Positions 12,747 through 22,464 of a stretch of 64,000 nt of DNA are shown in pieces. The notes beneath the pieces were generated by a model, which had not been told where the DNA came from, made no database searches, and worked only from the letters and a program-made list of their open reading frames with translations. A program made the translations under genes and the position numbers. Position 1 is the first letter of the stretch. Each line of letters starts with the position of its first letter. This stretch comes from Madurella fahalii (taxonomy: Eukaryota > Ascomycota > Sordariomycetes > Sordariales), in the NCBI GenBank assembly GCA_029876055.1, contig CM056875.1:5915001-5979000 (forward strand), read 5' to 3'.

Positions 12747-13660
12747 ATGAGCATAGACACGGCTGTGCGAGCCATTGTCACGGCAGAAACCGAAACCTTC
12801 CGCCAAGAGACAAAGGCGGAGTTTCAAAGATGTCCGCCAGGCAACAGGCAATCGGAAGACTCGAGGCCGATGTTGGGGAGATTAAGGTTACAATGAGCCA
12901 GATGGATGTTAGAATGAGGCAAATGGAAGCCCGTAGTCTCAACAGCAAACTCAAGAACCCGATAGCCCGAATCCGCCCCGTTCCCATCTTTATCCAAGGC
13001 CGCGGCGCCGGAGAACCCAACCTAGACTACTTTCCCAAGTACGCCGACGAATTTTATGGCCTAAGAAAACCACAGAAGGAGCGCGACTACAAAATGCTTA
13101 CCTACCTCAGCGAATTTTACGATATTCAGTTAGAGGCGGCCGACGCGAGCCGGTCCGGTGAAGAGGTGCAGGTTGACCCTGAGCGTGCTGTGGAGCTGCT
13201 GGAAGCGATCCTTGGCCTTGATGAAGACAACTTTATAGCATTTCGCGCGAGGGCGCAGCAGTTTGCTAACCAAGGTCCTCCAACCGCTGAGAAGCGGGAC
13301 CTGCCAGCAACCGACCCGTCTGGAGGGCCGTAACCGCATCGACGTAGGCTCCAGACCCCATCAGATGGCGCTCCGACTATTCCGTTTACCAAAACACCTA
13401 GCCGCTCTCCTGACCGGCCGGCACCCGCAGCCGGCGTTCCGTCCCATGGCAGTCCGACGGTTCCCTTCTCCGAAACGCCTAGCCGTGCGCGCGGTGACCC
13501 GGCGCCATCAGACCGGGGGCCGTCCGCCGGCAGCCCAACAGTTCCTTTTACTGAAATACCTAGCCGCGCACGCGAGCGGCTGTCGAATTTCCATGCCGTG
13601 AATATGCGTCAACGGCCCCCCAGCCCGATTCCCGACTCTGAAGAGACGGCGAGCGGCTAG
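12747..13660 (+). pseudogene. degraded fungal accessory gene with 81-bp tandem repeat
   Basis: Unrecognised function; the sequence reads like a lineage-specific Sordariales family. The frame opens at 12747 with MSIDTAVRAIVTAETETFRQ. One missing base at about 12828-12830 shifts it into the frame of MSARQQAIGRLEADVGEIKV. A coiled-coil-like helix and a segment containing FPKYADEFYGLRKPQKERDY follow. An in-frame TAA at 13331-13333 ends that frame, yet the same frame continues open to TAG at 13658. The continuation holds three 27-residue repeats (13358-13438, 13439-13519, 13520 to about 13600), each with a core like GSPTVPFSETPSRAR. One frameshift plus one stop suggests a pseudogene. The TAA could be a RIP-type C-to-T change of CAA. 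A sequencing error at the indel is an alternative. Confidence 0.6.
13358..13600 (+). repeat. three tandem 81-bp coding repeats
   Basis: Three consecutive 81-bp units start at 13358, 13439 and 13520. They translate in one frame to PSDGAPTIPFTKTPSRS, PSHGSPTVPFSETPSRA and PSAGSPTVPFTEIPSRA. The spacing is exact, with divergence mostly at third positions, so the repeat evolved under coding constraint before the gene broke. Confidence 0.8.
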
Positions 13661-15235
13661 AGTAGCTGTCATACAATGCGCGTGACGGTTCAGGAAATAT
13701 ACCACGTCCCGAAGAAGGCCCCAAGGCGTCTTTAATAAGATGGGGGTCTGAGTACGGGTGATCTGTTTAGCCAGATTTAGCGGGTCGCGCAGGGAAGATA
13801 GAGCAATCAGTAAACGGCTACCCAACCACGGCAACATGTATTCCGAAATGGACGCAGGGAAAGGCCTGATTGTTTTCAAATAGGGACTTTATACCTATTG
13901 TATTCGTGGTCATCAGTTGAGGCGAGACGGCTTTGTATCTCATAAGCTTCATGGGAGCAAGATGGCTTCGTATCTTCGTCTAATCAAATCCGTCGTCGCC
14001 GCGCTCTGCGTCTTTACCCCGGCGGCCGCATACACGCAAAAGCCTTCAATCTTCACCTTCTCTCCCAACGATCCGAGGTTTCAACTGGGCGCTCCAGGTC
14101 TCGCACCGGAAATTAAGGTGGCAAACAATGATCTCCCAGGCGTGAAACGAGTTGCCAGCCATCTGGCAGCCGACTTCGGCAGAATGCTAGGAGTCAATGG
14201 CACCGTGGTGGTGGCTGACTGGGATTCGACCATCCCTCAGAGGAGGAACAAGAAGCCCATCATTCTCATTGGCACCGTTGGGAGGTCCAGTCTTGTAGAC
14301 TCGCTTGCAGCTTCAAAGAAGCTAGACATTACAACCCTCGCGAACAAATGGAGGATTTTTCATACCGGATTGTAGAGACGCTATGGGACGGTCGAGACAC
14401 AGTCTCCGTGATTGCCGGCTCCGATATGCGCGGTATCGTGTTGGGAGCGTACGATGTGGATTGGTGTGTCGCCCTGGCGCTATTGGGCGGACGTTCCACC
14501 AACCAAGAGGCGATACATCTGGGCCAGCAGCACTGTCTACACAGAAGGGTTTCCGTCCGTGAAGTACAGAGGCATCTTTCTGAATGACGAATCCCAAGGA
14601 CTAACAAGCTGGGACCGTACCAAGTTCACTCTTAGCACGGCAACCCTTTCGTCACCGACTTCTACAAGCGTATGGTTTAACATGTTCTACTTGGACGATC
14701 CGAGAAACGGACCGACATCCACCGAGTATGGCATTTTCATGGGGACAAGCCATCATAAACCGATGGCCAGGGCGGACAAGGAGCAAGGGAGGTTTCTCAG
14801 CGGGGCGTGGGATTAGGGGAGCAATAAGGCTGGCATTCAAGCGATTATAGATGAAGGAGTCACAAGGTCCAAGAATTGGAGTGCTATATACACCATAGGT
14901 ATAAGAGGATCGGAGGATGCTGCCTCACCAACCCCGACCTCTCGCATATTAGAAGAAGTTATTCAGTAGCAACTGTCCACTATCACCTAGATCCTCGGAA
15001 AACCCTTATCGGACATACCACAAGCCCGGGTTATACGACTGTCCTAGCTTCGAAGATACCGGTCAGTTCAATCCAGACGATATCAGACACAGCGACGTTA
15101 TAGAAGGAGACAGTCTCATACCGCATAAGGATCTCCTCACAGAGAAATCACCAAAAGCTCACCGGCTAGCCCCCTCTAGAGGGAGGTAGCCGGCTACGAA
15201 AACCCTGGGTAGGGTTTTACTTCGGTTACAACTCT

Positions 15236-15513
15236 ACTTTTTTTTGGCTTTTTTTTATCTTTTTTTTTCATCTTTTTTTCATCTTTTTTTCATCTTTTTT
15301 CATCTTTTTTCATCTTTTTTCATCTTTTTTTTTTTTTTTTTTTTTTCAATTCTTTTCTTTGCTATTTTTCTGCTTCTAGACTTGGGATCGAACTCGTAAC
15401 TTCACGATGGCAAAGTGTGGGAGGGTCTGTGTGGCATAGTTTACGGTGACCTCCCCCGATGGCCGCTGGGCTACGAGGGAGACCTACCTTTTTCTAGGCC
15501 ATCGGGAGAGGTC
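15236..15513 (-). mobile_element. tRNA-derived SINE-like element
   Basis: Read on the minus strand, there is a RNA polymerase III A-box-like sequence TAGCCCAGCGG (plus 15463-15473). About 69 nt further is a B-box-like sequence AGTTCGATCCC (plus 15384-15394). An unrelated body follows, then an A-rich tail made of GATGAAAAAA-type units; on the plus strand CATC recurs every 10-11 nt at 15269-15324. Head, body and A-rich simple-repeat tail is the layout of fungal tRNA-related SINEs. It sits inside the broken GH115 gene. Target-site duplications could not be defined, and no second copy is present in this window. Confidence 0.6.
15448..15513. repeat. 17-bp inverted repeat around the SINE head
   Basis: Arms at 15448-15464 (GACCTCCCCCGATGGCC) and 15497-15513 pair at 16 of 17 positions, with a 32-nt loop that contains the A-box-like sequence. 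It could be a fold of the element RNA or a partial fold-back duplication. Confidence 0.75.
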
Positions 15514-15694
15514 AGAAGAGTGCTCGGTGGACCTAATATATATATGACGAAACTATGTTAAGAGATATGCACGATCCTGTGGCTCAAGCATTGTTGTCTC
15601 CGCCTTGACACGTGAGCCCCGGAGATCGCGGTCACAAGCATCACATGCTCGTGGACATTAGTAGTACAAGCCGAGGGACTTAAAGGGTACAATG

Positions 15695-15892
15695 TATGTC
15701 CAAACAATGAAGGCCTTCCTTTCTTTTGCAACTAACCGGCAACTACTACAGTTGTTTTCCTATTACTTGTTGATATAGGTTTTTCACCCGGCTTTTACAG
15801 CACGGTTTTCCTATGTATTTAGCGGTAGAAGGTCCGGCACACCCTATCTTGGGTAAAGCGGTGTAGGAAGAATAATAATATGTCCAAACAAT
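15695..15892 (+). repeat. 14-bp direct repeat in AT-rich insert
   Basis: TATGTCCAAACAAT occurs at 15695-15708 and again at 15879-15892, inside the foreign DNA that splits the GH115 remnant. It may be a relic of a transposon end or an internal duplication. Confidence 0.5.
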
Positions 15893-17040
15893 ATATCCTC
15901 AGGCTTGCAACACCACGTTGTTTAACAGGCATCGTAGGAAATCCCAGGATACTGGCAAAAGTGAATAAAGTCTGGATGGCGTGACATTCCTGTGGAGTAA
16001 TAACAATCGAGGAAACTTTCGCAGAATCCCAACCGGTAACGAAGGTGCTAGATGCGACCGCTCAGGCATTTACTACCACTTCGACTACGTTGGTGATCCT
16101 CGCAGCGCGTATGAAAAACGAGGTCTTAAACAGGGCCCCCTTTGCCTTCAACGCGGTCCACTACGACGAAGCGGAGACCAACTTTCAAGAGTGGACGGAC
16201 CTGCTTAGCGAAGCCCAGACCGTGTATAATGCCCTTCCAGCGAATGTGCAGGTCTCATCCGTTGAACTGATACTCCATCCCGTGATGGCTAGGAGAGGTG
16301 TGTACGAGATATACACCAAAACAGCCCTTGGCAACAAGTACACCAATGAGAATCGCACAAGTGCGAACAAGCTTGCTAGGCAGGCACAGGCAGCGTTCGT
16401 AGCCGACTCGGAGAGAACGAGGAGGTATCATAGCCTTTTGAACGGAAAATGGGACGGCATTATGGCGCAGACTCATCGGTTACCACAACTGGCAGGAGCC
16501 GAGCGCGAACACCCACCCACGGCTGAACTGGGCCAACACGCCAGCCAGCAACGGCTTTATGGGGTTGTCTGCTCAGGGGGGCACTTTACCCCCCCCCTCC
16601 CCCTCCCCCCGGCAGTGACGTCGTCCGAGTACATCGTCATGCCAGATTACGGCCGTACGCTGTTGGGCGTCAAGCTTCCCGCCAAGACTCCTTCCTAGTC
16701 GCCCGGCGAGACGGCCCGTTCTCGTCCCCCCATTCTATACCTTCTCGAATGCCCAGGCGGCGTCGCTCACTGTGTACCTGTGCCGTCGGAGAATGCGAAC
16801 CCCAACAGTCCGAACCGGTATTCGTTTAGCCTGGATATTGGGAGCGTGACAACGGTGCAGTCGGAGCCGGTCAACGACGGGAGTAGCCAGCCGCCCGGGT
16901 GGTCGGAGGCGGTGATTCAGGGGGCGTACGTGAGGAAGTCAGATCTGGGGAGGGTGGCGGCTGGGAAACATGAGTTGAGGGTGTGGTTGCTTGAGCTGAC
17001 GATGGTGGTGACGAAGGTAGTGGTTGATGCGGGGGGTTGA

Positions 17041-17901
17041 AGGCGAGTTTGTTGGGACCCCGGGAGAGTGTGATTTCTGGGTATCAGGAATTCAGCGGTA
17101 TATATGGATATTATTGTTGATGCTCTTGCCATGCTTGGGAAGGTACAAGGGTGAAGATTCGGCTAGTGAAAAGAATCGGCGGATACGATGGCGGAAGGAA
17201 GAAGGGGTTAGAGAACTTTAGATAACAAGGAGAAGGAAGGAGGAAACACGTGTATCTCGGCCTCCGCACCGCCACTCTTCTATTAATATTGAATGTTCGC
17301 TCTTGCGGTCCCTCCAAGTATATGCTTCCTCATCCGCTGGTTTTCGCGAGTTGAGGGGGACGAGGTTGATCGTGCGGCTGCCCGGCCCTCGAAGCGGCCC
17401 CGCCGAGAGTCTCCTTCTTCCCAACTCCCCAAGCAGACCGCCTGGCAGCTTTTCTCTCCGTGTTATTAGTGATGTCCCTGTGGCGCTCAATGTTCGAGGC
17501 CGAGAACCGAGATCGGGTTGGAGAGGCAGCTCAGGGCCAGGGTGACGATGGCATTCCAGGCCGGATAGAAGCCTGATTTGATACCAGGAAACAGAATGAT
17601 AGTTTCCTTAATTGCTGATTCTTCGTTTTGCTCCCCACTTGTAATGTACCTACTCCGACCTCTTCGCACCTCACTTACACCCGATCAGGACAGAGTAAAC
17701 AGATGACGTATGTGGCACGTGCGTCGGATGAATTTTAGGTGTGCAGTGCCGCCATTGCTCACTGCAATTCTCATCCCCGAGTACAGAACATGCAGAGGCT
17801 CAGAAATCATTCATCTCTATGCCCCGTGTAAATAAGCCGTGGGGTCTAATTGGTTATTGCGGTAGATATTTACGCTCGTTTACATTAAGGTAGGGAAAGA
17901 A
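17041..17901. other. intergenic
   Basis: Spacer between the GH115 remnant and the IMO32-like gene. No recognisable coding sequence. The last 200 bp should hold the promoter of the downstream gene. Confidence 0.45.
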
Positions 17902-19158
17902 ATGATTGGCTTCACAACATCTGCCTCCGCCTTTCGGCGCGCATGTTCTGGATACATCCACGTTGCCCGAGTCCCGACTTTGGCGGCAACGAGGTCGTTT
18001 GCGGTCGGCGCTCCAGCCTCACCGCGGTTCTCTACAGTTTCGCTAGCCTATGACCTTCATGAGCCAGCAAAGCCCGTGGGTGATCGGCAGACGTCCCCCA
18101 TCATCTTCATGCACGGATTATTCGGGTCCAAGAAGAACAACAGAACGATAAGTAAGTGAGTAGCCTTTTCCTGCATAACCAATCCGCGGCCCGGAATCCT
18201 TAGTTCTAACGTAAGGATATTTGAACAGAGTCCTCGCGCGAGACCTAGGGAGACATGTCTTTGCTGTGGTGAGTAACTTCAGTTTTCTCAGCTAAGTTTG
18301 GCGGCGCAATTAACATGACCAGGACCTTCGCAACCACGGCGAATCCCCGCACGACCACCGACATGATTATACTGCTATGGCCGCCGACGTGGCCGACTTC
18401 ATCCGGGAACACGGGCTGAAGGACCCGACGTTGATCGGGCACTCAATGTGAGCTGATACCCCCTGCCTCGCCCTCAGTATGCCTCCTAACCCAACAAAAG
18501 GAGCGCCAAAACTGCCATGACTCTCGCTCTCAAAGAACCAGACCTCGTCGCCAACCTCATCGCTGTTGACAACGCACCCATCGACGCCCGCCTCGAGTCC
18601 GACTTTGCCCGCTACATCCAAGGCATGAAGAAGATTGACGAGGCCGACGTAGCTCGCCAGGCCGACGCCGACAAGATCCTCGAGCCGTACGAGAAGGTAA
18701 CATCCAGCCTATTCAATTTCATCCTTATCCCGTGCGCTTCAGCCAGCTGACCACTCACGGAGCAGTCCCTGACCATCCGGCAATTCCTCCTCGGCAACCT
18801 GCACCGCCCGCCCAACGAGAAAGTTCAGAGGTTCCGGGTTCCGCTGCACATCCTGGCCAAGGCCCTCGATCACCTTGGCGACTTCCCCTACAAGGACCCT
18901 AGCGAGGCGCGCTTTATAAAGCCAGCTTTGTTCGTTCGCGGCACGAGAAGCAAGTACGTCCCGGATGAAGTGATTCCGGCTATCGGGCAGTTCTTTCCCA
19001 TGTTCGAGCTCGTTGATGTCGACGCTGGCCACTGGCTCATCTCGGAGAATCCCGAGGCATTCAGGCAGGGTGAGTAAAAATTGCCATGGTAGGGAGGTTG
19101 ATGTTTGTTGACTGGCTGGATGATAGCTGTGATTCGGTTTTTGGAACCAAAGGATTAG
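17902..19158 (+). CDS. mitochondrial alpha/beta hydrolase (IMO32/ABHD11 family)
   Basis: Serine hydrolase of the alpha/beta fold; yeast IMO32 and human ABHD11 are mitochondrial. Six exons: 17902-18155, 18229-18268, 18323-18447, 18501-18696, 18766-19069 and 19127-19158, giving about 316 aa. All five introns (53-73 bp) have canonical GT donors and AG acceptors, and the spliced frame is continuous. The N-terminus is rich in Arg, Ser and Ala without acidic residues, as expected for a mitochondrial presequence. Family motifs follow: oxyanion region FMHGLFGSKKN, then DLRNHGESPH, nucleophile elbow GHSMS (GxSxG-like with final Ser instead of Gly), an acid region near ALFVRGTRSKYV, and the catalytic His in VDAGHWL. 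Substrate is unknown. The 3' end faces the Rab18-like gene about 200 bp away. Confidence 0.9.
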
Positions 19159-19360
19159 CAAGGGAGCAAATGACCAGGCAAATATTATGGTTGAACGAGC
19201 CCTTTCGCGGATGATGTATATTCCTGTATGCATACTCAACTCCTAGACATAGACATAAACCGCCGTTACATCAGATATACTCTCGGCGAAACCACAACAT
19301 GGGTATCACAACCGCTTCCCGGATAATGACAAGGAAGTGCTCTACAGCACCCCTAAATCC

Positions 19361-20401
19361 TCAGCACGAACAACCCGAAAACGAATCTTGATCACTTCCA
19401 TGCACCGGCACCGTTCCCGCCGCTCGTCCAGATCTAGCCGTGGTCAGAAGATCGGGGTTCTGCACAATCTGGTCGATAACCTCGACAAATGGCCTCCTGA
19501 CATTCTCGCCCGTCTTGGCGCTGGCCTCGCAGAAGCGCGCCCCATGGGCATCGGCCAGCGCCCGGCCCTCCTCTGCTGCGACCTGCCGGCCTTGCTCGGC
19601 CTTGTCTAACTTGGATCCCACCTGGTAATCGTCAGCCTATCCCACTTAAGAAATCTAGACTCCAATACTAGTGGCGGCGGTGGCTTGCAAAGCATACAGA
19701 AGATGATACGCACCAAGTACATCACAACGCCCCCCATAGTATTCGCCTCCGCCTCCTCAAACCATTTGTCCATCGCCAGGAAGCTCGCCCGGCTGGAGAT
19801 ATCGTAGACTAGTATGACGCCGTGCCCACCGCGGTAGAAGCTGGTTGAGAGGGTGCGGAATCGTTCTTGACCGGCCTGGACGGAGAAGGGAAGAAAAGAG
19901 GATTAGAAGGTCAGAATTTCCCACACACTCACGATGTGAATGTCATTTACCCACCGTGTCATAGAGCGTCACCCGGTATGGCTTGCCCCTCACGGACAAT
20001 GTCTTGCTCTGCATCCATCGAAGAATCCTCAGCATCACTCTTTGTCGGCCTTCTCCCGCCATCAAACACCATTTATCACAAAAGCCAGATGGGGGTCTCA
20101 CTTTGAAATCAATCCCTATAGTCGCAGATGCCGTCTCGGGGTCAAACTCATCATCACAGTACCTCGTAAGAACTACACCTCGCCAACAAAGGCCGGGGTT
20201 GTTGCAGTAATCAGCAAAACCGCCCATCTCAAATTTCTCCAAAACGGCTGCATCGAACAGCAACCCCCGCGGACCAATCCTAGCAGGCCAGGAAGGAAGT
20301 GAAAAGAAATGAGAGGAGAACAACTCACGAGCAGACTTCCCCGCCCCCGACGGCCCAGTTAACAACACCTTGAGCATGGGGAGAGGCTGAGATGAAGCCA
20401 T
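19361..20401 (-). CDS. Rab18-like small GTPase
   Basis: Prenylated Rab-type switch for membrane traffic; Rab18 proteins act at the ER and lipid droplets. Five exons: 20401-20329, 20172-20102, 20008-19955, 19875-19714 and 19621-19361, giving about 206 aa. Intron 1 is long (156 bp). G motifs: P-loop GPSGAGKSA, switch I TIGIDFK, switch II DTAGQERFRT split by intron 3, and EASAKT. The guanine-specificity motif reads GSKLDK, so Ser stands in place of the usual Asn of NKxD. The C-terminus ends GCSC, a CxC double-geranylgeranylation site. Rab18 is favoured by TIGIDFK and by the pattern around the last helix ending IVQNPDL. An upstream in-frame Met at 20455 exists, but 20401 gives the usual short N-terminus. 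Confidence 0.88.
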
Positions 20402-21380
20402 GGATGGCCAGTCAATGCCCCAAAGCAGTGTAACCGAACAAGGTAAACGGAACAATCCGCGCTTTTCCCCGAGATGCGGAATAAAATAAAAATAAAAGAA
20501 ACGTGATTATCCTAGGACACCGCAGAAAGCACGACAAGCCGGAATTACGTAGGTAAGACAACTATGTATGTACGTAGGCGGGCGCCGGGAATGGAGAGAG
20601 TTGCCGAGCGATGCAGCGCCGAGCCGGTGGGGGGAAAACTGAGAGAGCGAGGTGGCCGGAGGCCGCTGACAAAATGGTTTGATAGCCGGACTGGCGGGGA
20701 CGTGGGAGTGCGCAAGGATGGGCAAGTTAGTCCTCCGTCCGACTAGGGCAACAAAGCGGTAACTGTCAATTTTCCAACGGCGGGTTTTTGCACCATGGTG
20801 AAGTTGAGTTGGGAGAGTTGAGTTTCGTACGGTGCCAACATACCTAGCTAGCTAGGCTCGCCGGATGACGTTATGAAACAGCTAAGGCAGGGCCGGATGA
20901 CCCTGGAGCAACCAATGTCCTTTCACTGGTGGACAAACGCTTATCGTAGCCGTGTCCAAATTACATGGGTTCAACAATGGTGCTGCGTTGAGAAAGCCGG
21001 AGCATGGGTGAGTTTTGGTTGACATGGCATTTCGCCGAAACTCTAGCTGGAAGAGCGACCACACCCCGGCTATGTCTCCCTGATTGCCCACGTCGACCAT
21101 ACATAACCCACATACATTACCGGGAGCCTTCCTATTAGGTGCCGTAGACTGCCCAATCCGCGAATGCTGGGCGCCCTTGCTGCGAGACGGTCTGCTGGTC
21201 GTGTCACGGTCTTTTGGTCATCCATTTTGATTCCGTGTGCTCCGTCGTCGGGACGGAAATTCGTTACCTTGACTACTGTACCATGATACCACGCCAAATG
21301 CAACGAAAGCAAAGCCCAATGCCCCAGAGAGGTATTGCTGATGAAAACCCTGCCCAGTGCGTTCCCAAAAACAACCCCCT
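20402..21380. other. intergenic
   Basis: Contains the promoter of the Rab18-like gene and the 3' flank of eS1. No supported gene; the small reading frames have no recognisable similarity. Confidence 0.45.
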
Positions 21381-22464
21381 TTATACCGACTCGAGGACCT
21401 GCTCACGGAACTCGCGCTCGACCTTCTGACCCTGCTCATCCGTGCTCGACTCGCCGTGGAGAGCCATCAAGGCACCCAGGTCGAACTTGGGCGACTTGAG
21501 GAGCTTGACCTTGCGGATGTGGACCTGTTCCCTATGTTAGCCAACCCTCACAGCAGCTTCCTTATGCCCAGACCCAAATATCACGTACGTTCTGGAGAGG
21601 GTAGATGCCCTGGGTGGCCTTCTCAATCTCGCGGCCGATAACCTCGGGGATGAGCTTGGAGGTGAGCTGGGTCAGGGTGCAGCTCGACGCCTCGCGCTGG
21701 ATAATCTCGGTCATCTTCCGGCGGATGGCGCGGATTTGTGACGTGGCGGCATAGGTCGTCTTCTTGATCTGGTTAGGGCGACGCTTGGTGAAGGCAATGG
21801 CGAAGAGGCGGAGGAGGTAGTGGTCGGTGGTCATGACGGTGACATTGGCCTCGATGAGGGTTTGCCACTTGCGGACGAGCGAGCGGAGCTTGTCCGAGGT
21901 GAAGTCGAGGCCGTGGAAGTTGGTCAGGCAGTTCTTGCCCTGAACCTCGTCGACCCGGAGCTTGACCTTGCGGAAAGCGTGGTCCTCATCCTTCTGCAGA
22001 TCGGCCAGCGAAACCTCGAAGATCCGGCCCTTCAGGGCATCGTTGGCGTTCTTGAGACCGGTGGTGCGGTTGACTAGGGTCTTGCCGACACTGGTCGTAC
22101 GTTAGAATCCGTCTCGGAATCCGTCACAATCTCGTACGGCATGCGTCTCGCGGAAATGGGATCTTACTCTCGGATGGCGAACGGCGCGGGGGCCTGTGAT
22201 TTCAACCATGTCAGCTTCAGCGCATAACAGATGTGAATCTGGCAAAAAGAAACCAGCGACTCACCTTGATGCCGTACCAGTCCTTGCGGGCGAAGGGGTC
22301 CTGGGCCTTCTTCTTGAGGCCCTTCTTGCCCTTGGACAGTCTCTTGTTCCTGTACCAGACAATCAGCCATCGGACATCCACCAGTCTCTGGAATCGCAGT
22401 TCGATATGATGGCAATCCGTAGGAAAGTCAAATCCCGGGGCGCAACGTACTTGCCAACAGCCAT
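21381..22464 (-). CDS. RPS1: 40S ribosomal protein eS1 (S3Ae)
   Basis: Cytosolic small-subunit ribosomal protein near the mRNA exit. Five exons: 22464-22451 (14 nt), 22349-22265, 22193-22168 (26 nt), 22090-21589 and 21524-21381, giving 256 aa, the usual length. The start MAVGKNKRLSKGKKGLKKK and the sequences KDWYGIKAPAPFAIRDVGKT and TTDHYLLRLFAIAFTKRRPN are diagnostic. All four introns have GT(A/G) donors and CAG acceptors. Intron clustering at the 5' end of the gene is typical of fungal ribosomal protein genes. Confidence 0.97.

Larger units (their letters stand above)
13962..17040 (+). pseudogene. GH115 xylan alpha-glucuronidase, disrupted
   Basis: GH115 enzymes release (4-O-methyl-)glucuronic acid from xylan outside the cell. 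The remnant starts with a signal peptide (MASYLRLIKSVVAALCVF) and reads in family order through several frames. The landmarks are KPIILIGTVGRSSLVDSL; then DMRGIVLGAYD, IGVSPWRYWADVP and PSVKYRGIFLNDE (14340-14600); DDPRNGPTSTEYGIFMGTSHH (14690-14770); TIGIRGSEDA near 14890; DVTFLWSNNNRGNFRRIP from about 15980; IYYHFDYVGDPRS; the block around LHPVMARRGVYEIYTKTALG; NGKWDGIMAQTH; and the C-terminal beta-domain around MPDYGRT and HELRVWLLE. Segments between some landmarks are missing, and there are many stops and frameshifts. About 0.9 kb of foreign DNA, including a SINE-like element, lies near 15100-15970. It cannot make a functional enzyme. Confidence 0.85.
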
